NCBI GenBank assembly: GCA_029204225.1
Contig: CM055096.1
Span: forward strand, 37,396,383 to 37,460,382
DNA: 64,000 nt
Direction of reading: 5' to 3'
From: Diphasiastrum complanatum
Taxonomy: Eukaryota; Streptophyta; Lycopodiopsida; Lycopodiales; Lycopodiaceae
Position numbers and translations under genes: made by a program. The notes beneath the pieces were generated by a model. That model was not told where the DNA came from, did no database searches, and saw only the letters and a program-made list of their open reading frames with translations. Shown piece by piece: positions 1 to 10,891 of the stretch (position 1 is the first letter of the stretch; each line of letters opens with the position of its first letter).

Positions 1-349
1 CTATTAGTTTTCCATTCTAGCATATAGTTTTTTGATTCAATTTCTTGCTTCTTCATGTCAAAAACTTCAAAATTGATGTAACCCTCTGATTTTCAGTTTG
101 CTGAATGATTCAAGAGTGTATTTCAATCTTAGGAGTGAGGGAAAAGCAAGTATATTGAGGTTTGGTCTTGGTTTGATCAAGAAATCATAAAACTAGTGGC
201 TAAAATTGAGGAAAAAGTGAGGAAAAGAGAGAAAAAGTAAGGTTTTAGGTTCCAAATCTTTGTGATTTCTTCTTGTGTTTCATTTGTTGATTCAAGAGAG
301 TGCTTAGTGCATTGGAACAGGTCAAAGATCAGAGATCAATCATTGCAAC

Positions 350-3300
350 ATGGCTACAAATGGAGGCTACATGTTGGAAAGCAATGATAGGCTTACCTCC
401 CTCAACTATTCTACTTGGAAAGTAAGGATGGAGTCTTTGCTTGAGATGAATGAGTTGATGGATATTGTTGTAGGTGTGGAGGAGAGACCTTTGGCACCTC
501 AAGAACAATTGAGGTATGACAAGAGGGCAAAGAAAGCCCTTCACATGATCAAGATGAATGTGACAAATGAGCTTATCAAAGAGGTTGGTAAGTGCACATC
601 ATCTAGTGAAGCTTGGGAAGCCTTGAAGAAGGTTTATGAATCCAAGTCTACTTCTAGAGTGTTGACTTTAAGAAGGCAAATCTTTTCTTGTATGCAAAAG
701 AAGAGTGAGAATGGACATGCTTTTGTTTTGAGAGTTAAAGCATTGAATGATGAGTTAGCATGCATTAATGATGGCATAAATAATGAGGAGCTTGTTCAAG
801 TGATTCTCAATGGCTTGTTGGATGATCATGCTAATCTTGTTCAAAGTTATGCTATCCAAAAATGTTTACCAAGTGTTGGAGACTTGCAAGAGGTCTTGTT
901 GGCTGAAGAATTCAGGTTGCAAGCAAGAGTGGGAGCATCTTCTACATCTCAAGGAGGAGAAGAGGAGGCAATGTTCTCTAAAGGCAAGTTCAAGGGCAAA
1001 GGTAAAAGCAATTGGTCTAAAGGGCAAGACCAAGGTGAGCACTCTACTTTTGGCAAAAAGAAGGATAGATCTAAGCTAAAATGTTTCTATTGTGGAGTCA
1101 AAGGGCATTTTGCTAGTGATTGTTTTAAGAAAAAGAGGGATCAAGGGGAAAAGCAAACCAATCTAACTATTGATGAGGGTGGGGATGAGCTTCTTTCAAA
1201 TGATGCTTTTGTTATGTCATCTTGCTTGTTGGCTAATCATGGAGACATTGATCCTTGGTGGATTGATAGTGGAGCCACTTCTCATATGACATATCATAAA
1301 GAGTATTTTTCATCTTTAATGGCATTTGATGGTGATAGGAAGGTAATCTATACCGCAAATGATGGTGAGTGTGCAATCAAGGGGATTGGCACAATTCCTA
1401 TTTCACTTTCTACAAATAGGAATATAGAATTGAAAGATGTTTTGCTCATTCCATCCATTACCAAGAACTTACTTAGTGTAAGCCAAATGCTTGACAAAGG
1501 ATTCAAAGTTGAGTTTGATGGTGATGCTTGCTTGATCAAAAAGGGGTGTAGTATCATTGCAAAAGGGAAAAGGCAAGGGAAATTGTTCAAGCTTGATGCA
1601 TGTGTTGTTGCTAACCAAGTTGGATGCATGGCAAATGAACAAATGTCAATTCAAGAGGTATGGCATAAAAGGATGGGACATCTCAACTACAAGGCCTTGG
1701 AGGTAATAGCCAAAAAGGAGGTAGTAAGGGGACTTCCCAAGTCTCTTACTTGCTTGAATCATGTTTGTGAAGAATGTGCTTTGTCTAAATCACATAGATT
1801 GCCATATACTAGATCTATATCTAGATCTAAGATGCCTTTCTCTCTCTTGCATTCGGATATTCATGGTGTTACTACAATTAGCAATGGAGGTGCTAAGATG
1901 TATGTAACTTTCATTGATGATTTTAGTAGATTTTGTTGGGTTTATCTACTAAAGAGCAAGGATGAGGTGTTTGATGTGTTTGTCAAGTTCAAAGTTGCTA
2001 TTGAGACTCAATTTACAACCAAAATCAAATGCTTGAGGAGCGACAATGGTGGTGAATACATTTCTAACAAATTCAAAGCCTTTTGCGATGAGCATGGGAT
2101 CAAGAGGGAGTACACATGTCCAAGAACACCACAACAAAATGGAGTGGCCGAGAGGAAGAATAGAACCTTGTGTGAGAGTGCAAAGGCAATGAGATTGAAT
2201 GCTAATCTTCCTAAACCTTTTTGGAGTGATGCTTTGTTGTGTGCAAATTTCCTATGCAATAGATGGCCAAGTGTTGTATTGGAAGGAAAAACCCCTTTTG
2301 AAGCTTTGTTTGGTACGAAGCCTAATGTCAAGTTTCTAAGAACTTTTGGATGCATTTGCTACTTCAACATTACTCTTGATGATAGAACTAAGGAGGATCC
2401 ATCTTCAAGAAAGGGCATTTTTGTTGGTTATAGTGAAGTAAGCAAAGCATATAGGATTTATGTTCCTTCAATCAAGAAAGTGTTCACAAGTAGGGATGTC
2501 ATTTTTGATGAAAATAACATTCCAAAAGTTGTTTCAAGTGATGATGGTGTTGTTGCAACTAATGTGCTTGATGACAATGGAGTTGATGACACATTGGATG
2601 TGGATGTTGAAGAAGCCTCTTCAAGTCAAATTCCAAGGAGAACTCCAAGGCATAAAGTGAAACCCTCAAGGCTCACTTATGATGGCAAAGGTAAGCAAGT
2701 GGTGGATGGATCCAACTATGCTTTCCTAACTTCTTTTGATGTACCTTCATGTGTAGATGAAGCAAGGCAAGAAGAGGAATGGATCCAAGCAATGGATCTT
2801 GAGTTTGAAGCACTTATGAAGAACAACACATGGAGATTGGTGGAGCTTCCAAAGGGCAAAAGTGCAATTGGATGCAAATGGATCTTCAAGGTAAAGACAA
2901 ATCAAGATGGATCTATCAACAAGTTGAAGGCAAGGTTGGTGGCTAAAGGTTATGCTCAAGAGCATGGCATTGACTATGAGGAAACCTTTGCACCCGTGGC
3001 AAAGATGGTGAGCATAAGAGTAATCATTTCTCTTGCAACTCTTTATGGATGGGATCTTTGGCAATTAGACATTTCTAATGCTTTCTTGAATGGTGATCTT
3101 GAAGAGGAAGTCTACATGGAGCAACCCGAGAGCTATGTTTCTCATAGCAAGCCTAATCATGTGTGTTTTCTACAAAAAAGTTTGTATGGTCTTAAGCAAG
3201 CACCAAGGAGTTGGTATGCTAGGCTTAACTCTTTTCTACTTTCTCAAAACTTCACTATGAGTGAGTATGATCATTCACTTTACTTTAGAATTAGTGCTAA

Positions 3301-4300
3301 TGATGTTACAATCCTTCTAATTTATGTGGATGACATTATTTTAAGTGGAGGGAACAAGGAAGATATAGAAGATATCAAGAAAGCACTAAAAAAGGAATTT
3401 GAAGTGCATGATCTTGGTCTTTTGAGCTATATCTTAGGAATAGAAGTAATTAGAACTTCTCAAATCACTTTTATTTCACAAGAGAAGTATGCTATTTCTA
3501 TTCTCAATAGATTTCATATGGTAGATGCAAATCCTATTGATACACCTATGGAATCACATGTAAAGCTAACTATAAGAGGTAATGAAAGATCCTTCGAGGA
3601 CATTACTCTCTATAGGAAGCTAATAGGTTCTCTTATATATCTAACCATCACAAGACCTGATTTATCTTATTGTGTTGGTAGATTAAGCCAATTCATGCAA
3701 GATCCTAGCATAGAACATTGGAAACTAGGAAAGAGGATCTTGAGATACATCTCGGGAACAAAAGATTTTGGCATTGTTTATAGAGGCTCATCACCTAACT
3801 TATTTGGTTTTTCAGATTCAGATTTTGCAGGAGACCTTATGGATAGAAAATCCATAAATGCACATGCTATTTTCATAGGTGATGGAGCTATCTCATGGAT
3901 GTCGAAGAAACAAGCAACTATATCACTTTCTTCTAGTGAGGCCGAGTACAAAGCTTTGACATCATGCACAAAGGAGATGGTGTGGATCAAGAGGATGATT
4001 ATGGAGCTTCATTTGCTGGATTTTTCAGAGAGTCCAATCATCTTTTGTGACAACCTTTCAGCCCAAAGTCTAGCAAGCAATCCGGTTTTCCATGCAAGGA
4101 GCAAACATATCGAGGTGGCTTACCATTTTGTGAGAGAACAAGTGTTGGCAAAAGAGATCAAGCTTGAACATGTCCCATCAAAGGAATGTGTGGCTGATAT
4201 CTTTACCAAAGCATTGGGAAAGGACTTATTTTTCAAGCATAGAACAAGTCTTGGTGTACTTTCTAAATCTATGCTAAAACTAGTTGAAGAGGGAGTGTGA
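350..4300 (+). CDS. Copia gag-pol polyprotein, intact
   Basis: A single open frame of 1316 codons, the usual length for a plant copia polyprotein. Domains in order: Gag (about residues 10-200, with the YSTWKVRMESLL motif); a CCHC zinc knuckle (CFYCGVKGHFASDC, about 244-257); aspartic protease (WWIDSGATSHM, about 303-313); integrase with an HHCC zinc region from about 438 and a DDE core whose acidic residues sit in HSDIHG, SDNGGEY and NGVAERKN; RT with the YVDD catalytic motif near residue 992; and RNase H (SDSDFAG, SSSEAEY, CDNLSAQ) to the end. It copies the element RNA into DNA in virus-like particles and integrates it. No stops or frameshifts are seen, so it could still be active. ATG at 350 is chosen because related elements start at the equivalent position. 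Confidence 0.96.
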   Translation: MATNGGYMLESNDRLTSLNYSTWKVRMESLLEMNELMDIVVGVEERPLAPQEQLRYDKRAKKALHMIKMNVTNELIKEVGKCTSSSEAWEALKKVYESKSTSRVLTLRRQIFSCMQKKSENGHAFVLRVKALNDELACINDGINNEELVQVILNGLLDDHANLVQSYAIQKCLPSVGDLQEVLLAEEFRLQARVGASSTSQGGEEEAMFSKGKFKGKGKSNWSKGQDQGEHSTFGKKKDRSKLKCFYCGVKGHFASDCFKKKRDQGEKQTNLTIDEGGDELLSNDAFVMSSCLLANHGDIDPWWIDSGATSHMTYHKEYFSSLMAFDGDRKVIYTANDGECAIKGIGTIPISLSTNRNIELKDVLLIPSITKNLLSVSQMLDKGFKVEFDGDACLIKKGCSIIAKGKRQGKLFKLDACVVANQVGCMANEQMSIQEVWHKRMGHLNYKALEVIAKKEVVRGLPKSLTCLNHVCEECALSKSHRLPYTRSISRSKMPFSLLHSDIHGVTTISNGGAKMYVTFIDDFSRFCWVYLLKSKDEVFDVFVKFKVAIETQFTTKIKCLRSDNGGEYISNKFKAFCDEHGIKREYTCPRTPQQNGVAERKNRTLCESAKAMRLNANLPKPFWSDALLCANFLCNRWPSVVLEGKTPFEALFGTKPNVKFLRTFGCICYFNITLDDRTKEDPSSRKGIFVGYSEVSKAYRIYVPSIKKVFTSRDVIFDENNIPKVVSSDDGVVATNVLDDNGVDDTLDVDVEEASSSQIPRRTPRHKVKPSRLTYDGKGKQVVDGSNYAFLTSFDVPSCVDEARQEEEWIQAMDLEFEALMKNNTWRLVELPKGKSAIGCKWIFKVKTNQDGSINKLKARLVAKGYAQEHGIDYEETFAPVAKMVSIRVIISLATLYGWDLWQLDISNAFLNGDLEEEVYMEQPESYVSHSKPNHVCFLQKSLYGLKQAPRSWYARLNSFLLSQNFTMSEYDHSLYFRISANDVTILLIYVDDIILSGGNKEDIEDIKKALKKEFEVHDLGLLSYILGIEVIRTSQITFISQEKYAISILNRFHMVDANPIDTPMESHVKLTIRGNERSFEDITLYRKLIGSLIYLTITRPDLSYCVGRLSQFMQDPSIEHWKLGKRILRYISGTKDFGIVYRGSSPNLFGFSDSDFAGDLMDRKSINAHAIFIGDGAISWMSKKQATISLSSSEAEYKALTSCTKEMVWIKRMIMELHLLDFSESPIIFCDNLSAQSLASNPVFHARSKHIEVAYHFVREQVLAKEIKLEHVPSKECVADIFTKALGKDLFFKHRTSLGVLSKSMLKLVEEGV

Positions 4301-4948
4301 AAAATTGTCAACTAGTAGTATTTTCCTAACTTGAGATTTTGTAGGCCTATGGCCAAATAAAAGTTAGAGATAGGTTCATACATGTATGTAGAGGCCCAAA
4401 GTATGTGTACACTACTTTTGAGGTCACATTAATTAGAGGAGGTCGAGTGTGGAGCTCTTCTATTGGCTCATAATTTGGTGCATTCCTATTTGACCAAATT
4501 TCTAGGTATATGGGTGAATCCTATTGGACCCCAATTTTAGCCTATCATAAGACAAGTAGCCAAGAGGCACTATGGCTGCTATAAATAGCCATCTCCACGA
4601 GTATGTACACATCTCATTTTCATTCTATTGAATGAATGTTATGCTCTTTGAAGGTCCATCTTCTTCTCTCTCACTTTTTTGTTCATATCTTGCATTCTAG
4701 CCACTAGAATTGTGATTTCTTTGTTGCTATGGCTTCACACGTGTGAAATGCAGGTTGTAGGCTCTGAAGTACGGACAGGGACAGCAAGTTTCTGTTTGTG
4801 GAAGCTTATGATCAGATTTTGATGTTTAGTTGATGTTTAGTATGCTTAACATCACAATTTCTATCATTTTTTCAATCTAGATGTGCATAACTTCCATGGC
4901 CAAGATCTTTATGAAACTTTAGCATCTTTTGGATCTGAGTTTTTCACA
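4296..4948 (+). repeat. 3' LTR of the copia element
   Basis: It begins TGTGAAAA directly after the purine tract and ends TTTTTCACA, so the ends are inverted TGTGAAA/TTTCACA. The length (653 bp) equals that of the LTR at 9755-10407 from the related element N, which supports the right-hand boundary. It contains a TATA box and a TTCACACGTGTGAA palindrome at 4734-4747. The partner LTR is outside the window, so the boundary rests on family comparison. Confidence 0.8.
4579..4588 (+). promoter_or_regulatory. TATA box of the copia LTR
   Basis: CTATAAATAG lies about 285 bp into the LTR, the expected place for the U3 promoter that drives the genomic RNA. The related LTRs carry TATAAAA-type boxes at matching positions (for example on the minus strand near 10130). 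Confidence 0.6.
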
Positions 4949-5280
4949 GAATGTTGCTACATGTCACCTTAGCTCCTCTTCAAATGTGTGGTTCTTTTAG
5001 AAATAGGACAGAGTGGACTCATTTTTCCAGACAAATGTTTGAGTATTTAAGTGCAATATTGCCTTCAAGCACATCTATGAGCCCTTACATTTTTCAAGCA
5101 TTGTGCTCAAAAGCAACATCACTTTGATGTTGTATTAAGCGTGAATCTTTTGTTGAAACTTTCTTATAAACTGACAATTTGAAATTGATATTGACCTAAC
5201 AATGTTTTTTTTGGTGCATTGATTGTTTTTCTATTGAATTTTTTGTTTCCTTGGGCTCAAAACCCTTATCTAGTTTTTAT
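4949..5280. other. Unassigned intergenic sequence
   Basis: AT-rich sequence between the copia 3' LTR and the next copia gag remnant. I see no coding similarity or repeat structure in it. Confidence 0.4.
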
Positions 5281-6270
5281 TTACTTAGTTTTCTTGTTAT
5301 AATTTTGATCATTTTTCTTAAGATTTGGCATCATTGAAAATATTGAGTACGTTATGATGGTTGGTCTCATTCTTTGTTTTTTTTGCCTACTATTACTCAA
5401 GGTCTTGGAGTAGAGGCTTTTGCCGAGCATTATTTTAGTTTCTTGATTGTCGTAGCAATCCACGGTTGCATGACCTTTCTTATGACAATGTATGCACTCC
5501 ACCTTTGGATTCAGCCAGCATTTATCCTCTGTGTGTTCGTCACATCCGCATCTATCGCATGTCTTCTTATTGTTGCCTTGCTGCCTGTTCCTTCCTTTCG
5601 ATCTGCCTTCTTGAGTTTTTTGTTTCTACTGGTTTTGATCTGATCTCCTTGTCGACTCCCTCTTAGGTTGAGGCTTTTTCTTCGATTGGTCTCTGTTGCT
5701 GTAGAGAGCTTGATCAGACTCATTCTTGTCGTCGTAGTGCTCTCTAGCTTCAATTTCTTCTTTGATGTCAATGACTGCCTTGTCAAAGGTCATAGTAGGA
5801 TCTTTAGCCAGCAATGTCCGAGTAAGGAGCATAGCAGGTAACTGAGCTATTTTTCTTGCGAGACTGCGAGTTCTGCTCCAGTGTTGTGTAGCGATAGGAA
5901 CAGGTTCTTCATCTTCCTGATGAACGTGGTGAGATCTTTGCCATTCCATCTTAGATAGATAAGCTGGTCTTCTAGATGCATAATCTGATTTTTGTGACTT
6001 GGTGGTGTGAAATCTACTGATGAGTGTATCCCACATCTCTCTAGCATTAGAGATTGATTTTCTGCTCAATGTGCAATCCATGAATGTTGTGATTCTCGTT
6101 CAATTTCATCAGTAGATATATTTTCGTTGTCATTAGACATTCTGATGTTCAGAATTTCATTGTCAGATTAGCAATAGCTATCTGCTGCTCAGAGGATGAC
6201 TGATCATGACCTGAGGCAGCAGCCTTATTCAATAGATTGGCTCCATCTGAGCATAATCCAAAATCTTCGT
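5281..6270 (-). pseudogene. Copia gag remnant
   Basis: On the minus strand, broken frames encode a copia Gag of a different lineage from the one at 350. The sequence includes the typical EMWDTLISRF segment, the stretch with NGKDLTTFIRKMKN and a CCHC knuckle (CIHCHKKGHATVDC) near 5490. Frameshifts and stops separate these blocks, and nothing of protease or pol follows on the low-coordinate side, so this is an old truncated copy. It abuts, head to head, a plus-strand gag start at 6287. Confidence 0.75.
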
Positions 6271-6286
6271 CACACCATTCCAACAA

Positions 6287-6738
6287 TGGTATCAGAGCTT
6301 GCTAGATTCCAACAGTGGTATCAAAGCTCGGAAGACTTAATCAAGGCCTCTTCATTGAGGCTATGGCTTCCATTCACAACATCCAATCAAGGATATGCAC
6401 AATACTCGAAGCAAACGGATCAAATTCATTGCCTAGAAGGTGAAGACATCGCTCATCCTAAGAGGAGAAGCGTTATGGCCGTGGGTGGATGGCACCGAAG
6501 AGATGCCAACCAGCACTGGCAAAATTCTTTGAGAGTGGACAGAGAAAAACGACAAAGCAGTAGCTATCATATCCTCTTCCATCGAAGAAAACATTCATCT
6601 ATATTATCAGAATCAAGTGTACAACAGAAGTTCTTTCTTGAGCGCTGTTTGTTTTCCAGATCAGCGTGTCGGCGTGAGAGATGTGTCCTCTACTCACGAA
6701 TGGAACTAGCTACTACTAGATCTATCTTCCTTCCTTGA
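6287..6738 (+). pseudogene. Copia primer site and gag N-terminus remnant
   Basis: TGGTATCAGAGC at 6287-6298 is the classic copia primer-binding site (initiator Met tRNA complement), immediately preceded by CAACA as expected for an LTR end. A mutated tandem copy of the same block follows at about 6304-6330 (TGGTATCAAAGC). Downstream, translation in broken frames gives a short gag start (MASIHNIQSR) and a KDRKA-like Gag motif. No LTR can be delimited upstream. This is a decayed 5' end of a plus-strand copia. Confidence 0.6.
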
Positions 6739-6739
6739 T

Positions 6740-7594
6740 ACGCACCTCACTAAGTGTTGCATTCAAGATTCTTTCTATGTGTATATGTTTCTGTCTCTGA
6801 TCCAGTACATACATCATGCCAGCTTAGATTACAAGATTGATTAGTTGAGTTTAAACTAGACATCCATTTAAGTATGTTTTTGTTAACGTTCCATGATGGC
6901 AGTGGATCATGATAGTTTGAAAAACTTCATGCCCGAGTAGCTGAGGTCGGATAGCTCGTCCTCACCCTGGCTTGCAAATGGATACTTTGAAGTGTCGACG
7001 TGACCCGAAGTGTCGGTCTTCTGAGTATGTGATGAAAAAGTCAAAAAAATCCAAAGGTTGGCTGAAGCTTTATCCTGGGTCATTTTTGACTTATTGTCGC
7101 TTTTATATCGAAATGTGAAAAATGCAAAAAACGCGACCTGTGTGAAAAACAGTTCAAATATGCAGACTGTGCAAAAACTAGTTAAAATATGTAGTAGTCT
7201 AAAAAGACAAGAAAAAATACTAAGGCTTTAAAATAGAAGCTTAACGTTTCTTCAGCTAGATAGCTAGTAGAGTCAAGATTGTGTTGCAATTTGTTTCATG
7301 TCAATTGGATGAGACAATCAAAAGTTATAGGAAATTGAATCAAGGTGGGTAGGGGCACCCAACCTGGTTAGAAACATTTTGTTTGACTCATACCTTGCTT
7401 GTTTGATCCAAAAATTCAAGAAGACAATTTTTTGAGGTCATAGCCACATAGTTTCATACAATTTATTTGTATTTGAGTCATTTGTGGGCGTTTTGAGTGA
7501 TTTCCACGTGGTTGAAAGAGGGTGACCCAAACTTTGTCCATACCTCACCTTTGATTAAAAGTTTGATCTAGTTTGAGAGATACTGGTAGAGCTA
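6740..7594 (+). other. Probable old copia LTR or leader sequence
   Basis: No reading frame is convincing. A block at about 6990-7070 (GTCGGTC followed by CAAAAAAATCCAAAGG) resembles a block at about 8770-8830 inside the 3' LTR of element O, so part of this stretch is probably a diverged LTR. It precedes the gag fragment at 7722 in the right orientation to be its LTR and leader. Confidence 0.35.
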
Positions 7595-7721
7595 GTGATA
7601 TTGATCTCACACCTAATTGCAAGATCTCATCTTGGAGTTGGTTGCACACCTTTATTGGATCCATTATTGAGAGATAAGCAACACTTTGTGGTCCATTACA
7701 AGACATCTACTCTGCTTTTTA

Positions 7722-8185
7722 TGGCTTCCATGGGTTCCTTCCTATTGGAATCATGTGAGAGATTATCTACCTCCAATTACTCTATTTGGAAGGTAAGGAT
7801 GGAGTCAATTTTAATCCTCCAAGATGTAATGGATATTGTCCTTGGACTTGAGGAGGAGCCTCAAGTGCTTCGAGAAGTCCAAAGGTACGAGAAGAAACCT
7901 ATTTATCTATATATTCTCCTTGCATGGAATCATAAACCGGAGTCTGTGGCTAAAGCAACTATTAAGAGGTTGGAAGAAGTTCTTTCAAAGGCAAGACTAC
8001 ATAAAGGGAATGTTCCCATTGAAAAAAGTGAAACTTTCCAAAAAAAAAAGGAAATGTTCTTACTAAGCCATCAATTGGAGGTGCTAAAGCAAGAAGATTC
8101 TTACCCAATCACACATGCAAACAATCTAGTGTCATATACGGAATTTGGAAAGAAATTGTTCAAGCCACACAAACACTGGAAGTAA
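7722..8185 (+). pseudogene. Copia gag N-terminus fused to an unrecognised tail
   Basis: The first about 55 codons from the ATG at 7722 are a clear copia Gag N-terminus (NYSIWKVRMESILILQDVMD). After about 7890 the similarity stops. The frame runs on for about 95 codons of lysine- and glutamate-rich sequence ending FGKKLFKPHKHWK. Coding-like sequence continues to about 8330 in another frame (NNLDTLISAIRKENLSSEDI). The tail is neither zinc knuckle nor protease and I do not recognise it. It could be a captured host fragment or a remodelled element tail like those of N and C. Confidence 0.55.
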
Positions 8186-8339
8186 GTAATTGAGTGGAAA
8201 AGAGACAAGTGTGGAACAACTTAGACACACTCATAAGTGCTATTAGGAAAGAAAACCTATCATCAGAAGATATAAGGATTTTGCAAAATCATTGCACCAC
8301 ATTTGTGAAAATCTATAAATGATTGTTGTGTCATAAAAC

Positions 8340-9110
8340 GTGGGGATGATTGGCAGCGGAAGCTCGAAGCTTTGAGTGTAGGCGGGTAGGAACGGAAATG
8401 CAACAGTTAGTAGCAGAAATATTCAAGAATAATGAGAAATACAAAATTGCGCAAATGAACAATACAGTAGTGAGACAAAAATTGCACGCTGATTAATATC
8501 AACAGTGAGTACAATGGCTTGAAGTAATAACTTCAGCTTGCTGAGCTTAATAATGCTAGCTACAGAAGAGGTCTGATTGTGTTAAGATAACACTTTTGAT
8601 TAACTCTCATTAAAACTTACACATAGCTTGATTCAGCTAGTGTATATTTACAAGTGTCTTCAAAAATATCTTACAAGCATTGAATGCTATTTATGCCAGT
8701 CTTTGTATATGTTCAAAGTTGGTAATCGCCCTTGGGATATTTGGTTGTCCAGTTGTTTTTAGGATTGATGATAAGTTGGCGATGTCGGTCCGCCACTATG
8801 GAGAAGACCCAAAAAAATCCGAAGGTGCCCTTAAACTGAAAGTATGTAAATCCTGAAAGTGCTTCTAGAGTGAAGATATGAAAAATGCGAAAAAGACAAA
8901 GGTGGGCGTGAAATTGATTCTAAGGCATTTTGGCCACTGTGTCACTTTTTTCGCGAAGGTGCGAAAAAGGTGAAGGTGCCTAAAAATGGTTAAGGCACAA
9001 AAAATCTCAAAGGTAAAATTGCGAAGGTCCAAAACATGTAGTCGGCCTTCGATTTTCAGGATGCTCATTACTTGAACGATTTGTTAAGGTTGAGCATAAG
9101 AAATCTAACA
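8340..9110 (-). repeat. 3' LTR of copia element O
   Basis: On the minus strand a purine tract (complement of CTCCCTCTAAATGT, 9111-9124) is followed by TGTTAGATTTC starting at 9110, the standard start of a copia 3' LTR. The far end is placed near 8340 only approximately (a TGATTGGCAGCGG block). No partner LTR is present for comparison. Confidence 0.6.
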
Positions 9111-9754
9111 CTCCCTCTAAATGTGGATCCTAAAAGACCTTGATCTTCAGATTTAACATATCGTTAAATCTGAGATGTTGCTTCTTGATAGAGCTTTTGT
9201 GAAGTAATCTGCTGCCATGTAGTTTGTTCTGCAGAAAACCAATGCTACTTCCTTGTTATGCACTTTCTCTCTAAGGTAATGATACCTGATTTCGATATGT
9301 TTGCTTCGAGAGTGAAATCTCGGATTGAGAGATAACGCTATTGTGCTTTGATTGTCACAATATATTGTTGTAGTGTGCAAGGTTGATGTCTGCAAGCAGT
9401 TGCCTTAGCCAGGTCGCCTCTTTGGTTGCATTTGTGGCAGCTATGTATTCGCATATCGTTGATGATAACGCAACTGAGGTCTGCCGACTATTCCATGAGA
9501 TTGGGCCTTGATTGTATGCAAATACAAATCCAAAATTTGATTTTCTGGTATCGACATCTCCTGCCTAATCTGCATCTGTGTAGGCTTCAAGTATGTTGGC
9601 AGTTTGGCTGTCTCCGTAGTAGAGGCTAAGAGTTTTCGTTGCTTGGATGTACTTCATGACCTTTGTTAGCACTTTCCAGTGAGTTAACTTGGATTTGATA
9701 GAAACTGGCTAAGTGTACTGATCGAATATGCAAGGTCTGGTAGCATGTAGATCA
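9111..9754 (-). pseudogene. End of RT and RNase H of copia element O
   Basis: Minus-strand reading gives MLPDLAYSIST, the standard motif at the RT/RNase H link, directly at the edge of the inserted element. Further on come RNase H motifs (IYCDNQSTIALSLNP, HSRSKHIEIRYHYLREKV) and the C-terminal block MAADYFTKAL. Several frameshifts lie between 9395 and 9754. It continues the RT segment interrupted at 15265. Confidence 0.8.
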
Positions 9755-10407
9755 TGTGAAGGATTTTAGATCATTCAAGATCCAATCCATGTCCCAAATC
9801 TTTGGTTACAATAAGGAGCAAACCAACAATCCTGCCAATGTAGAAAAATCAGCATCTACATACAAAATGAGATGCAAACTCTAAGAGATATTAATCAAAC
9901 ATGAACCAAAACATAAAATATGTTTGTTGTCCGTACAATTACAGTACCCTACTGTATTTCACACGTGTGGAACCGAAAATAGCAATAAATGATCATTCTA
10001 CACATAGAATTGCAAGATAACACCAAGATAGTGCACCAATGAGTAGTAGAACCCAAAGAGAACCATGTATAATGATGAAATGAGAGATAGAAGAGAGAAC
10101 ATATGTCTCTCCACGAGTTACATCCTTTTATAGAGTTTCTAAACCCTATTTGGCCACTTGGCTTTCCCTCCAAAATGTAAACCCTACTATTTTTGGGTCT
10201 AGATTCAATGTACCCAAAGTTCAAATTGAATCTCTCTCAAACTTGACTACCAACTTTCCCACACTTTCCAAAAGTGTTTATTGAATGTATTTTAATCTAA
10301 TATAACTTCAAAAAGTTTATCTCTAAGTATAAAATGAGTTTTGGCCTCTTATTGACAATTTACCAAAATGTGACTAAACTAGACTAAACTAGTTGAAATC
10401 TCTCACA
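9755..10407 (-). repeat. 3' LTR of copia element N
   Basis: 653 bp. In element orientation it begins TGTGAGAG and ends CTTCACA. It carries a TATAAAA box near 10130-10137 and the ACACGTGT palindrome near 9960. Confidence 0.9.
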
Positions 10408-10891
10408 CTTCCTCTTCAACTAGTTTTGGCATAGTTTTGACAATAGAACTTTGATCCAACTTTAGAATGATCTCCATCCTAAGTATAGATCTTCTTTCTA
10501 AGGTTCTAAAGTATCTTTCATAATTGATATAGAGAATAGTGTCCAAATTGGATGCTTCACTATTTCTTACATCAATTTTACACATCAAGATATAACTAGA
10601 ACATGAAGAACCAAATAGAATGTGAATGAAATGATTCCTCCATGTTTCAAACTTTGAACTCTCTGAAAAATTACAGCAACCAAACAATAAATGTGAGTGA
10701 TGACCATTTGCTTGCTTGTCTCCTCCAACTTTGTCCTTTCTTGATATGTCTCCACCATAAAACCTTGGAAATCCATGAGTAGGTGAGTATATACATGAAT
10801 GAGCCTCCATCTCCATCTTGCCACAAGAAACCATCAAACCTTGGAAATCCATGAGTAGGTGAGTATATACATGATGCAAATCTAGCACCAC
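10403..10891 (-). pseudogene. Vestigial pol C-terminus and 3' region of element N
   Basis: A 162-codon open stretch lies between the main frame and the 3' LTR. Its last residues (TMPKLVEEEV) align with the last residues of the intact polyprotein at 4300 (SMLKLVEEGV), so the end of RNase H has been kept while everything before it changed. The stretch includes two copies of a block of about 40 bp (10762-10800 and 10839-10877), giving the repeated peptide CIYSPTHGFPRF. No RNase H catalytic motif remains. Confidence 0.55.

Larger units (their letters stand above)
1..4948 (+). mobile_element. Ty1/copia retrotransposon, 5' LTR outside the window
   Basis: The window opens in the leader of a copia element. 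It contains about 350 bp of 5' untranslated leader, the complete polyprotein, a purine tract (GAAGAGGGAG, ending at 4295) and the 3' LTR. The 5' LTR and primer site should lie a few hundred bases to the left: in the related element at 9755-15264 the primer site is about 600 bp upstream of gag. The domain order gag-protease-integrase-RT-RNase H is diagnostic of copia. This is the only potentially autonomous element seen here, and it is the closest intact relative of the defective elements at 9755-15264 and 46875-62147. Confidence 0.95.

Noticed and set aside
1949-3064. Minus-strand frames inside the intact copia polyprotein
   Set aside because: Antisense shadows of integrase and RT, without domain similarity.
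4949-4953. GAATG as target duplication shared by the first copia and copia P/Q
   Set aside because: The same five bases follow both LTRs (4949-4953 and 62148-62152), but neither element's other flank is available, so it may be coincidence.
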